Of a stretch of DNA of 11,936 nucleotides, positions 1-8,693 are shown piece by piece. Source of the stretch: a candidate division SR1 bacterium. Its GTDB lineage: Bacteria; Patescibacteriota; Gracilibacteria; Absconditabacterales; Absconditicoccaceae. Numbering within the stretch: the first letter of the stretch is position 1; every line of letters begins with the position of its first letter. Below the pieces are notes generated by a model. That model was not told where the DNA came from and did not search any database. It was given only the letters and a program-made list of their open reading frames with translations. Position numbers and translations under genes: made by a program. The DNA lies in assembly GCA_002746475.1 (NCBI GenBank), contig PDOX01000038.1, forward strand, positions 1-11,936, given 5' to 3'.

Positions 1-2
1 CT

Positions 3-776
3 TCTCAACCCAAAGAAATCCAAATTCATCAACTTAGAGAACAGTTACAACTCCTCTTGTTAAAGATTATAAGTGATAAAAAGTATTTTAAAAATATCGC
101 TTTTTTGTGAGGGACAGCGTTAAGAATTTGTCATAACTTGCAAAGATACTCCGAGGATCTTGATTTCTCTTTGATCGAAAATAAGGGCTATGATTTTCTT
201 GATATATTGCACAAGATCACCAAAGAATTAGAACATTATGGACTTCAAACCGATATCAAGTACAAAACATGAACCGTGGATAATGCATACATTCGTTTCC
301 CAAATATTTTACAACAGGCAGGATTGACAGATATCTCTTCACAAAAACTTTCCATAAAACTGGAAATAGATACCAATCCACCCCAATGATATAGCGTAGA
401 AAAACAATTGATAAATAATACCTTTATTTTTCCTCTGCTCGTGTTTGATCTCCCTTCCCTCTTTGCGGGGAAATTACATGCGATTTTGTATAGGAAATTT
501 ATAAAATGAAGAGACCGATATGACCTTGTCCGATATCTTAGTAATCGTATCATTCCAAATTTTACGCTTTTGCAATATTCCGAGAAACAAACGGGAATAA
601 CATCTCTCACAACAAATACCCAAGAACTCAAACAAAAAATCCTCAATAAGCTCAAAACCACTTCCAAGAAAACATTGTTAAACGATGTTTGAGTATTTTT
701 GATGCATCCATCAGAGAGAGAACTATTATCGCTAGAAAATATAAAAAATCTTGTTGAAAAAACAGTAAGCAGTTAG
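3..776 (+). CDS. AbiEii/AbiGii-type nucleotidyltransferase, 5'-truncated by the window edge
   Basis: The reading frame is open from the window start to TAG 774-776, giving 257 visible residues. Five in-frame TGA codons (108, 270, 387, 507, 690) are read as Gly. Near residue 34 it shows the family's nucleotide-binding motif, FLGGTAL, followed by RYSEDLDF with the acidic metal-binding residues. Near residue 170 it has KGRDRYDLVRYL, which matches the conserved K-x-RD-x-YDL motif. Members of this superfamily are the toxin half of AbiE-type abortive-infection or toxin-antitoxin pairs and transfer nucleotides to a target. The antitoxin, normally encoded just upstream, would lie outside the window, so a toxin role is inference. 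The first TGA encodes a glycine of the GG-T motif, good evidence for UGA=Gly. The C-terminus may be frameshifted (see the repeat at 767-823). Confidence 0.82.
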
Positions 777-823
777 AGGAAAATTTAGGTGAGCAGTTAG
801 GTGAACAGTTGGGGGAGCAGGGA
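767..823 (+). repeat. 12-bp degenerate tandem repeat over the nucleotidyltransferase stop codon
   Basis: There are four consecutive 12-bp units (767-778, 779-790, 791-802, 803-814) and a partial fifth (815-823). The clearest unit is GAGCAGTTAGGT. Read in frame 2 they encode repeated LGEQ-like tetrapeptides, followed by about 14 more residues to TAA at 866-868. The main gene is in frame 3 and stops at TAG 774-776, inside the first unit. A run of six A (757-762) lies just upstream, where a one-base slip would join the two frames and add about 30 residues. The unit length is a multiple of three, so copy-number change would keep the tail in frame. Confidence 0.7.
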
Positions 824-860
824 ATATATCGTCTTACTAGTATAAAATCTATCCAATTTT

Positions 861-888
861 TTGCATAATATTTTTTTTTGCGTATACT
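861..888 (+). promoter_or_regulatory. Sigma70-like promoter for the pilus gene cluster
   Basis: TTGCAT (861-866) and TATACT (883-888) are separated by 16 bp that include a T tract. Transcription would begin near 895, leaving a leader of about 24 nt before the ATG at 919. The placement in the only gap upstream of four closely packed genes supports the call. In AT-rich DNA such matches also arise by chance. Confidence 0.5.
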
Positions 889-918
889 TATATATAGAGT
901 TGTGAAAAGATTTATTTT

Positions 919-1488
919 ATGATAAATACGATTATGGAACAGAAAAAAAGTTTTTCATTTCTGAAACTCTTGTATAGGTTGCTCTTTGTCGGGGTGATTA
1001 TTTTGGGAGTTGCTTTTTTGTATTTGAAATTTGATACCTTTCTAAACTATCAGAAAAAAGCAAGATTAGACGATAAATTACAGACTCAACAGCAAGAATT
1101 ACAACAGTATACGAATTATACTGGATATACGACCTTGCTCAGTATTAGAACACTTGAAGCAAAGAAGGTGAAACTTCCTTGGTCTAAACATATCAAGCAA
1201 ATTTTTACTATTCTTCAAGATTTGAAAGAAGTATCTGATGGAAGTAATAATACGATTATACTTTCTGATTTTGAAGTTGGACTGGATAAAATAAAGCTAA
1301 ATGGGAAAGTGACAACCCTCAAAGCACTCTATTACAATTCTCCAAATGGAAACTTTAAATCATTGTTTGATAGATTTCAGGCATTAGATTTTATTAAAAA
1401 TTTGGAGATAAAAAATTACGAAAAATCAGATGAAAAATATTTTGATTTTGTTTTACATGCTAATGTAATGATCAATGACTGAAAATAA
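919..1488 (+). CDS. PilN-like type IV pilus inner-membrane assembly protein
   Basis: The protein has 189 residues: a short cytoplasmic start, one membrane helix at about 17-36, a Gln-rich coiled-coil-like stretch at about 45-65, then a mixed alpha/beta domain. The order matches PilN: LPWSKHIKQIFTIL near residue 90, a beta-rich stretch with KLNGKVTTLKAL, and a final LEIKNYEK...FDFVLHA strand pair. PilN and PilO form a periplasmic heterodimer linking the cytoplasmic PilM ring to the outer parts of the pilus machine. The assignment rests on topology, motif order and neighbours, since PilN is weakly conserved. TGA at 1480 is read as Gly, so the protein ends NDGK at TAA 1486-1488 and overlaps the next gene by 14 bp. 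ATG 934 is an alternative start. No Shine-Dalgarno sequence is evident. Confidence 0.6.
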
Positions 1489-2287
1489 TATTACTACGAG
1501 CAATACTATTGCGGATGAATTGATTTATGGACAAGCAAATATTGCAAAGGAACAAACTCCTCAGCAAGTGCAAGAAACACAACAAGAAGACGAACAGGTG
1601 AGTAGTAGAGTAGAGTCTACGAAATCTAAGATGTATGTTTTGCTCTTTTTAGGATTGGGATTGTTATTGTTTTATCAATTTGTACTTCCTGCCTATGATA
1701 AGAATAAAACTTCAAAAACAATACTCAACAAGGTAGAACAAGAAGTTGCTTCGTTTCAAGATAAAAAACAGGTTGCAGAAGAAAATCTTGCATTATTAAA
1801 ACTTATGGAAAATAAACAAGAGGATATTTTGTGATGTATTAATACTAATAATAAAAATAAAACGACTAAGACTACGAAATGTACTGAATTTGCAGGAAAA
1901 AATTTAGATGAAATCAAAGATTTCCTCAATCTTAATAATCTTTCAAATAACAAAATGGTGATTGATGAGAAAAAAATTCTTGCAAATCTTAATGAGTTTT
2001 TGTTGAGAAAAAATGAAAATGGGGAATATAATGGAAATATAGAATGAGTACATATCGGAGAAGAAGAGGCCTTTGATAAAAATATCTATGTCTCTCCCGT
2101 AGATTTGAAAATCGCATTTGATAATAAAGATGACTTGCTCTCTTTCGTAGATAATATTGAAAAAAGAATCTTAGAACAGAAAGAATATCGTATTTTGTAT
2201 CAGATCGAAAATATCAAATATGATATTTTGAAAAGTCAGGAAAAACAGTCGGTTGATATTGCGATGAATATGTTTTATACCAGATAA
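1475..2287 (+). CDS. PilO-like type IV pilus assembly protein, single-pass membrane
   Basis: The protein has 270 residues. It has a long, polar, Gln/Glu-rich cytoplasmic N-terminus (1-52), one membrane helix at about 53-72, a predicted coiled coil at about 80-120, a low-complexity Asn/Lys/Thr stretch with two Cys near 121-137, then a C-terminal alpha/beta region ending in FYTR and TAA. In-frame TGA codons at 1832 and 2045 are read as Gly; under the standard code the gene would appear as separate pieces. The topology (N-in, one helix, coiled coil, small periplasmic domain) and its position between a PilN-like gene and pilC match PilO. I see no diagnostic PilO residue, so it could be another lineage-specific component of the same machine. 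The start is inside the upstream gene, which suggests translational coupling. Confidence 0.5.
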
Positions 2288-2296
2288 TCAAAAAAA

Positions 2297-3424
2297 ATGG
2301 CAAATATGATAGGAAAGAAAAAAAATATTAGTAGTATTGATAAATATATTATTAACTTCTTAAAAGAAAACGATAGAAGTTCTTTTTGATGAAAAGATAA
2401 AATATTGTTTTTCAAAGAACTTTCCTATATGCTCAAATGAGGAGTGTCATTGGTAGATGCCATGGATGTTTTAGCATCAAATAGTGATAACTACGCTATC
2501 CAAGAAGTCGCAAAAAAAATAGGGATATTATTGCGTAGTGGAAGTGCTTTTTCTTATGCATTAAATAGATTTCCAGAATATTTTGATTCAGGAGATTATT
2601 ATATTATCAAATCTGGTGAACAGACTGGTAATTTACATATTGTCTTAGCAGAATTAGCTGGTGAATATGAATATATCAAAGATATTCAGACCCGTTATAC
2701 TTCGGCATTGATGTATCCATTAGTTTTGATTATTATTGCAATCATTGCAGTAGTGGCATTGTTTGGATTTGTATTGCCAGGAGTTTTTGACATCGCAACA
2801 GGATTTTCAAATATGGAACTGCCAACAGCAACCGTATTACTCAAAGCAACTTCTGATTTCCTTGTAGGAAATTGGAAAGTATTAGTCGTATCTTTTGTGA
2901 TTGTTGGATTATTGTTATTGATGTATTTTTCTACTGAAAAAGGAAAAAAATTATTATTTAGCAAAATTATCTCATTCCCTTTGATAGGAAAAATGACTAA
3001 ACAATATTATCTCGTGAAATGGTCAAGATATACGAAACTAATGCTATCTTCTGGATTAAATTATGTAGAGACATTTAGCTTATTGAGAGAAATCTTGGGG
3101 ATTCCAGCATATCAAGGTTTGATAGCATGAATCTTGTCAGGAGTAAAAAATGGTGAGACTATCTCTGCTTCTATCCCCAAAGATAGTGAATTAATTCCAA
3201 ATAATGTGAGAGTACTTATCAAAGTAGGAGAAGAAACAGCAAGTTTGAACCAAGCATTTGATAATATTCTATCAATGTATCAGAAAGAATTAGACACGAT
3301 TATTGGTAGACTTTCCAAAGTTATTGAGCCAATTATGTTGGTCGTTATCGGAGCAATCGTTGTCTTCGTTGCTATGGGGGTATTCGGACTGATTTTACAG
3401 ATAATGGACGGAGCATGAGTATAA
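2297..3424 (+). CDS. pilC: PilC/GspF-family type IV pilus platform protein
   Basis: This 375-residue polytopic protein has two T2SF (GspF) domains, at about 34-160 and 238-365. The first opens with FFKELSYMLKGGVSLVDAM, the classic FFRQLxxLLxAGVPLxxAL-type motif, and includes the conserved GEQTGNL. The second has the matching KWSRYTKLMLSSGLNYVE and VGEETASLNQAF. Membrane helices are visible at about 139-162, 193-211 and 338-362. PilC sits in the inner membrane and couples the cytoplasmic assembly ATPase to pilin insertion or extraction. Five TGA codons (2387, 2390, 2438, 3128, 3416) are read as Gly, including the Gly of LKGGVSL. It is slightly shorter than typical PilC (about 400) because the N-terminal cytoplasmic part is reduced. 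It ends at TAA 3422-3424, overlapping the pilin gene by 10 bp. No ATPase gene is present here. Confidence 0.9.
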
Positions 3425-4005
3425 AAAAGGCATTTACGCTGATAGAAATTTTGATTGTTATTGTTATTATTGGAATTATTATGGGGATGACAATGAATTT
3501 TTGATGAAATCAAATTAGAAAACTACAAACTAAAACTATAGAAGAAACCTATCTTGATACACTAAATATCTTACAAAACAAAGTACTAATGTCTAATTGG
3601 TATGAAGGAAAAAAATTCTCTGAATTAAGGCTAACTTTTAAAAAAGAGCAATCAGTAAAAAGCGAATTTATTTGGGAAGAAGAAAAGACTCCGGGGTCAA
3701 ATACTACTTCTGAATCAGACTTTGGGGTTGTAGAAGTGGAAAACTTAGTGGATAATCTTCACAAAATAACTCATCTCTGATTTAAAAATACTAGTAATCA
3801 ATATAAGAGTATAACGGATACTACCACAGTAAAATATCTCCCCTATCAATTCTGATGTGAAATCAAACAATGAGATACTGACTATCCTAATCTCATCTTT
3901 CAGACCCAACACAAAAATAAAAAAACATGCTATCAGCTCACTGCTGCAACATGTAAATATCAAAAAATGAACTGTCTAGATATTAATATATTTAATAAAA
4001 ACTAA
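3415..4005 (+). CDS. Type IV pilin-like protein (prepilin N-terminal cleavage motif)
   Basis: This 196-residue protein begins MSIKKAFTLIEILIVIVII, a typical prepilin N-terminus: a basic leader, a PilD-type cleavage site before Phe, Glu at mature position 5 and a long hydrophobic helix used for membrane storage and filament packing. The residue before the cleavage site is Ala, not the usual Gly. NQIRKLQTK follows the helix, as in many pseudopilins. The C-terminal third has four Cys (FGC, KTC, ATC, MNC), which could form two disulfides outside the cell. TGA codons at 3502, 3505, 3778, 3853 and 3871 are read as Gly. It is translationally coupled to pilC by overlap. I cannot say whether it is a major pilin, a minor pilin or a competence pseudopilin. 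Confidence 0.85.
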
Positions 4006-4017
4006 ATATATCAGTAA

Positions 4018-4683
4018 TTAAATTAAATAAATAACACTTGCTAAAATTGTAGTGAGAACATTAAAAATTACTTTTGCAATCGTACTTAAAAAATTTCAAG
4101 AAAGTGGAGAGAATACAAAAATAAGAAATCCAATAAAAATATATTTTTGATATTTCAAGATTTTTTCTGCAATATCAATATTGACGAGTTTAACCAAGGT
4201 AAATCCATCTAATGGAGGAATGGGAAGGAGGTTAAATACCATGAGAATGATATTAAGATACGCAAATTGTCATAAAAATTGTGCTAATGGAATGGTATAT
4301 GCATGAGAAAAGATGGTATTGATTCCCATTCACGAAAATTTTGATATAAACAAAAGAATGATAATTCCTATGGTTGCAAGTAATAAATTACTTAATGGTC
4401 CTGCCATTGCAACTTTAAATTCTCCTATTCTTTGATTTTTGTAATATCATGGATTGATTTCAACGGGTTTTCCTCGTCAGAATCCTATTAAAAAAACCAT
4501 TACCAATCCAAGAGGATCAATATGTGCAAGTGGATTGAGGGTAACTCTCTTTTGTAGTTTTGGAGTAGGATCTCCTAGTTTATATGAAACCCATGCATGA
4601 GCAAATTCATGAATCGCAATAGAGATGATAAGGATAATTCCCAATTGGATGAGTTCTATTAATGATGCTCCAGACCATAGCAT
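4018..4683 (-). CDS. Site-2-type intramembrane zinc metalloprotease (peptidase M50 family)
   Basis: This 221-residue, mostly hydrophobic protein has HEFAH at residues 25-29 (the HExxH zinc motif inside the first long membrane helix), then NPLAHIDPLGL, a conserved AMAGPLSNLLLA segment, and NLLPIPPLDG with Asp159 as the third zinc ligand. This motif order is that of the short, PDZ-less M50B/Rip-like proteases (YwhC/FtsH-associated type) that cut membrane-embedded substrates. Five TGA codons (low ends 4096, 4270, 4330, 4447, 4477) are read as Gly. It starts 3 bp after the stop of the solute-binding protein gene, so it is probably co-transcribed with it and secG. Its 3' end faces the pilin gene with 12 bp between them, and no hairpin terminator is visible in that gap. 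The substrate is unknown. Confidence 0.9.
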
Positions 4684-4686
4684 ATG

Positions 4687-6690
4687 TTATTGGGTAATAT
4701 AATAATAAAAGTTTTTGAAACTTAGTAATCCTTCAGTATCAAAATATATATTCTTTGTTAATGCAAGATTATTATATATCACTTTTCTTCGATTATATTC
4801 ATGTAGATTTATTTTGGGTATGAAGTTTATTATTTTATTTTCTGTTTGTTTTGTAATGGCTAAATTTTCTTTTTCTGTTCATAAAATTATAAAAGGACTA
4901 ATATTACTATATATTGTGTTGATTTCCTTTAAAATAGATGGATTATTATTTTCTTGATATTGTTCTAATAAACTTATAAGTTTTGGGTTAGTATATTTTG
5001 AAGGATTAAGAATCGCTTTGTCAGTTCCTAAAAAATTGTAAAAATGTTTTTTTAGTGATGCGTCAATTGCACCTACAAAGATATCATATTCTCCATTACT
5101 TAACGCACCTTGTACTTTGTGTTCATCATCAAATCCTTCAAATATAAAATATTCAGAAATTTCATATTTTGCAAAGATTTTTTTTAAGGTATTGATGATA
5201 TATTGGTTAGTTTTATTATTAAAATACAAGATTGTTATTTTTTCTATAGGAGTTGTAGTTGTTTGATTATTCTCTTCTTCTGAAATAAAATATACTTTTA
5301 ACGAAGCAAGTTTTATTTTCTTTTTCTTGTAAAATCCATAGATCGTATACGTATTTAAACCAGATTTGAGATTTTCATAATCTGAAGCAATAAGATAGTT
5401 GAATGTCTTCTTTTTGCTGTTATATGATTTTGGGTAATACAATGTTTCAGTATTGTATTGTACTGCAATTTTTTCATATTTTTGGTCAATAGAAAAAGCA
5501 ATATTTTTTTTCTTATTGTCTGGGGTATAATAAATATATGCTTGATTTGTTCATTTGATATTGATTTTCTTTGGTAATTTTTGTACTCCAGAATCTTTGA
5601 TATTTTTTAGATTGGTTGTTTTTTCACTGAGTGCAGAATGAATAAATGATTTGATGTCTTCCCCTGTTGAAAGATGGGTATTAAAAATATTTCACTTATA
5701 GGTATCTATTTTTTGTAATTGTTTATTTGTATTGTTAGTGTTGAAATAGTGGTGAATAAGTCATCATAATGCTCTTCTTGTTCTCACAAGGAGTTTTGGA
5801 GATTGGGTATTGAAAAAGATGGTAATATATTTATCTGTACGGAGCTGTACTCCGGTATATCCCTTGAATACCGTAGTATTTTCATATGCATCAATAATAG
5901 ATTTCCCTTTCTTTTTTATTGTGTCTTCTAGATGATCAATGCTTTGTAAATTTTTAATTTGATAAAATCAAATATGGGTATCTTTACATTGAGTAAGATC
6001 AAAAATTAAACTATACTGATCAGTAGATTGAGATTGAATTTTTGCACAGTTAGTATATACTGGCTCTAGTGCAAAACTTTGTTGATACATATCAATATTT
6101 GGTTCAATAAGCGCATGTTCTGGTAAAATATAATTTGTGAAAAATAAGGTATTATCTCTGTTTTTTTGTGGAAAAATTACTTTTATTTTATTTCCTTCTT
6201 TGCTCACTGAAATTGAACTGTATTCATCAAGATGTTTGATTCATAATGTATTATCTACTAAGATTTTTTTATAGGTGAAAAAAATATCATCGAGAGCTAC
6301 AGGAACTCCATCAGACCATGTATTTTCAGGAATTACTGAAACATAATAAGTCTTGTGATCTTTGGTATCTACTTTACACAAATCATTATCATATACAAGT
6401 TTTTGATTAGTATTAGCATCATTATCAATAGTATATTTTAGACAAGGTCTAAACAATAATCCTTGGTAAAATAAACTTTGTGGGTCATTGCTCAGATATG
6501 GTAAATAAGACGTAGTCCCAAAGATCCCTTCTACAAAAGTTCCTCATTTATTTACGACTTCCTGTGAAGAACTTCTTATATAGGTATAAAATACTGGGAT
6601 ACTGACTAATATCCAAATGATTAAAGTAACAAAAAAAAGATATCTTAATACTCTAAAGAGAGATATCTTGTTGTTTTCAAAAAAAAACAT
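4687..6690 (-). CDS. Membrane-anchored extracellular solute-binding protein, family 5 (peptide-binding type)
   Basis: The protein has 667 residues. A membrane helix at about 14-36 anchors it; I see no lipobox Cys and no clear cleavage site. Next come motifs of family-5 binding proteins (OppA/DppA-like): GTFVEGIFGTTSYLPYLSND, then a FYQGLLFRP stretch, then ENTWSDGVPVALDDIFFTY, matching the W-S-DG-x-P-x-x-A-x-D-x-x-F-T-Y signature. Further on, FFNTQSPKLLVRTRRAL matches the fN...p...d.rvRqAl block. Such proteins bind peptides or other solutes for ABC importers, but no permease or ATPase gene is nearby. Eight TGA codons are read as Gly (low ends 4879, 5551, 5692, 5761, 5764, 5968, 6241, 6544). 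I chose ATG 6690, 2 bp after the secG stop. The frame stays open to an ATG at 6744, but that start would overlap secG. Confidence 0.8.
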
Positions 6691-6692
6691 TA

Positions 6693-6926
6693 TTATTTTA
6701 CATACGGTAAAAATAAAGCGATCAATACAAACGCAATCGCACATACAGTAGCAACAATTTTTAGTTTAGATTCAAGAGATTTTTTGCTTCCATAATCTCA
6801 TCCACCTACACCAGCAGCACCACCGATACCCATTCCTAGTCCACCTTTTGGACTCATCATGAGGACAGACAAAACAAAAACTACACCAGTTATTACTAAT
6901 CCAATTGTTAAAAGTGTTGTTGTCAT
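6693..6926 (-). CDS. secG: SecG, protein-export membrane subunit
   Basis: The protein has 77 residues, the usual SecG length. It has two membrane helices at about 4-24 and 56-75, joined by a Gly-rich loop (MMSPKGGLGMGIGGAAGV, then GGGDYGSKKSLESKLK). That loop is characteristic of SecG, which has a conserved GLG motif and Gly-rich stretch before the second helix. SecG is the small accessory subunit of the SecYEG translocon and aids SecA-driven export. One TGA (6798-6800) falls in the Gly-rich loop and is read as Gly. It is the first gene of the apparent secG/solute-binding/protease operon: TAA is followed after 2 nt by the next ATG. The start ATG has no Shine-Dalgarno sequence. Confidence 0.88.
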
Positions 6927-6973
6927 CAGCTATATTTTTAATAAACAATAAAATCTTGCTTTCAAGTTTCTAT

Positions 6974-7001
6974 AGTATAGTGATTTAGATACCAATTTCA
7001 A
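6974..7001 (-). promoter_or_regulatory. Sigma70-like promoter for the secG operon
   Basis: On the minus strand TTGAAA (7001-6996) and TATACT (6979-6974) are spaced by 16 bp. Transcription would start near 6967, leaving a leader of about 40 nt before the secG ATG. It lies in the 118-bp gap between the mutY stop and secG, the largest gap in this part of the strand, which fits an operon start. No other feature was seen in this gap. Confidence 0.55.
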
Positions 7002-7044
7002 ATAGAAAGTAAGATCTCAGATACTATCTGATATTTAGATATTT

Positions 7045-7872
7045 CTATCCACTAATTTTTAACATTTCTTTTTCTTGAATAATCAATTTTTCTTCAACCA
7101 TCTGTGTGATAATCTTTTCAAGGGTAGGCGAGTCTTTTTGAGGAAATTCTTCTTGAATAATTTGTAATGTAAGTTGATTGTTTTGTTCACTTTTCACTAA
7201 CTGTTTTAGAATTCGTCCTCTGACTTGTCTATCTGATCCTTCAAATTTACTTTGTTTCCCTTTGGATTTAATTTTTGTTTTTCTCGCAGTGAGATGCGTT
7301 GCTCCATAATCCATCAGGGCATTATGCCAATCTCTACTATGTCAGCTTGGAATCATCATTTTTGCTGTTGCTTCTAGTTGTTTTATAGTGATATTTTCAT
7401 CCAGTTTCAGCAAAAAAATCAGTACTCTTCTGATATTCGTATCAATAACGACTTCATCCATATTCCAGGCAAACGCACAAATTGCTCCCGCGGTATAGGG
7501 TCAGATTCACGGAAGAGATAACAATGCTTCCCTAGATTTTGGAAGTTCTCAGTTATAGTTATCAATGACAATTTTTGCACAGTCTTGTAATCTCATCGCT
7601 CTGGAATTAAATCCCAATCCCGACCAGTGAGCAAGTAAATCTAATTTTGAAATTTTCGCAAGGACTTGATAATCAGGAATATCTTGCATTCGCTTTTGCC
7701 AATAGGGGAGGACACGGTCAACTTGGGTTTGCTGACTCATCACTTCACACATATGTATGGCATACGGGTCAGTTGTCATTCTTCGGGGAAATTTCCTCCC
7801 ATTTTCTTGGTATCGTGAGAGAATATTTTCTTGGATGGTTTGTATTTTTTTTGATGAAAGGTTAATTTTCAT
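7045..7872 (-). CDS. mutY: MutY-type adenine glycosylase lacking the Fe-S cluster cysteines
   Basis: This 275-residue HhH-GPD DNA glycosylase should remove adenine mispaired with 8-oxoguanine. The catalytic Glu43 sits in CEVMSQQTQV, the helix-hairpin-helix is LPGIGPYTAGA at 121-131, and the catalytic Asp144 is in VVIDTNIRRV. Tyr127 in place of the endonuclease III Lys supports MutY over Nth. Two of the four TGA codons (low ends 7501, 7507) encode both glycines of the hairpin LPGIG; the others are at 7342 and 7549. After ALMDYGA, where MutY normally has four Cys binding a [4Fe-4S] cluster, there are none, only Lys/Ser-rich sequence (KSKGKQSKFEG). The C-terminal 8-oxoG-recognition (NUDIX-like) domain is also absent, replaced by about 65 residues of winged-helix-like sequence. 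It begins 1 bp after the SPFH gene stop. Confidence 0.87.
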
Positions 7873-7873
7873 G

Positions 7874-8644
7874 CTATTTACCTTTTTTGGCTATATTATC
7901 TCACAGTCCTTTGATTGCTTCCATAATTTCAATAGGGAGCATCCAAATTGTAGTATTCGACTGATCTGATGAAAGATCGTTAATAGATTGTAATGTCCTG
8001 AGGTGTAATGCACCAGGAGCTTTTGCAAGCATTTTTGCAGCCTCTTGGAGATTTTGAGCTGATTGTAATTCTCCTTCAGAAGTAATAATTTTTGCTCTCT
8101 TTTCTCTTTCTGCCTCTGCTTGTTTTCCGATGGTTCTTTTTAGATCATCAGGGATATTGATATCTTTGATTTCAACTGATAATACATCTACTCCCCAAAG
8201 GTCTGATTTTTCATCAACGATTTTTTTGATTTCATCACTCGCTTCTTTTCTCTTAGCTAATAACTCATCAAGTTCAAATTGTCCAACGATATTTCTCATG
8301 GTTGTCTGTGCAAATTGGCTCATTGCGTATCCTAAGAATCTTACATTGATTACTGATCTTTCTACTTGATGTTCTTTGATTTTATAGTAGATTACTGCGT
8401 TTACTGTACATGAGATATTATCTTTTGTCATCGCTTCTTGTGAAGGAACATCCACCGCTTGTTCTCTGATATCTACGGTTGTCGTTGTTTGAATAAATGG
8501 GATAATGATATTAAATCCTGGGGTTAAAATTCCTGAATATTTACCTAGGGTAAAAACAACTTTTCTCTCGTACTGTTTTACAATTTTTATTCCTGCAATA
8601 ATAGTGATTGTTATGAGAAATAAGATAATTCATAGGAATGGCAT
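7874..8644 (-). CDS. SPFH-domain (slipin/stomatin-like) membrane protein
   Basis: This 256-residue protein has one N-terminal membrane helix (about 3-20), then the prohibitin-homology domain: KQYERKVVFTLGKYSGILT, PGFNIIIPF, VDIREQAVDVPSQEAMTKDN, then AVIYYKI. A charged helix follows (KQAEAEREKRAKIITSEGE), then QSAQNLQEAAKMLAKAPGAL, all typical of bacterial slipins. Family members form ring-shaped scaffolds on membranes and often pair with an NfeD protein, which is absent here. The exact role is unknown. I chose the ATG at 8644 because it gives the membrane helix; TGA at residue 5 (low end 8630) and near the C-terminus (7901) are read as Gly. It ends at TAG 7874-7876. I saw no convincing promoter in the 49-bp gap upstream, so read-through from the gene at 8694-9860 is possible. 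Confidence 0.9.
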
Positions 8645-8693
8645 GGTATTGTTTGATTATGAATAAAAAATATGATAAAATTGCTTGTGTTGT

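Noticed and set aside
245-667. Minus-strand ORF of 140 codons
   Set aside because: It is the antisense shadow of the nucleotidyltransferase gene, whose forward frame has clear family motifs.
1475-4005. Sequencing errors or pseudogenes explaining the broken pilus ORFs
   Set aside because: All interruptions are TGA and never TAA or TAG. The frame is unchanged across each one and conserved motifs continue through them.
6691-6744. Longer N-terminus for the solute-binding protein (start at 6744)
   Set aside because: The extra codons overlap the conserved C-terminus of SecG in another frame. The ATG at 6690 gives a normal membrane anchor 2 bp after the secG stop.
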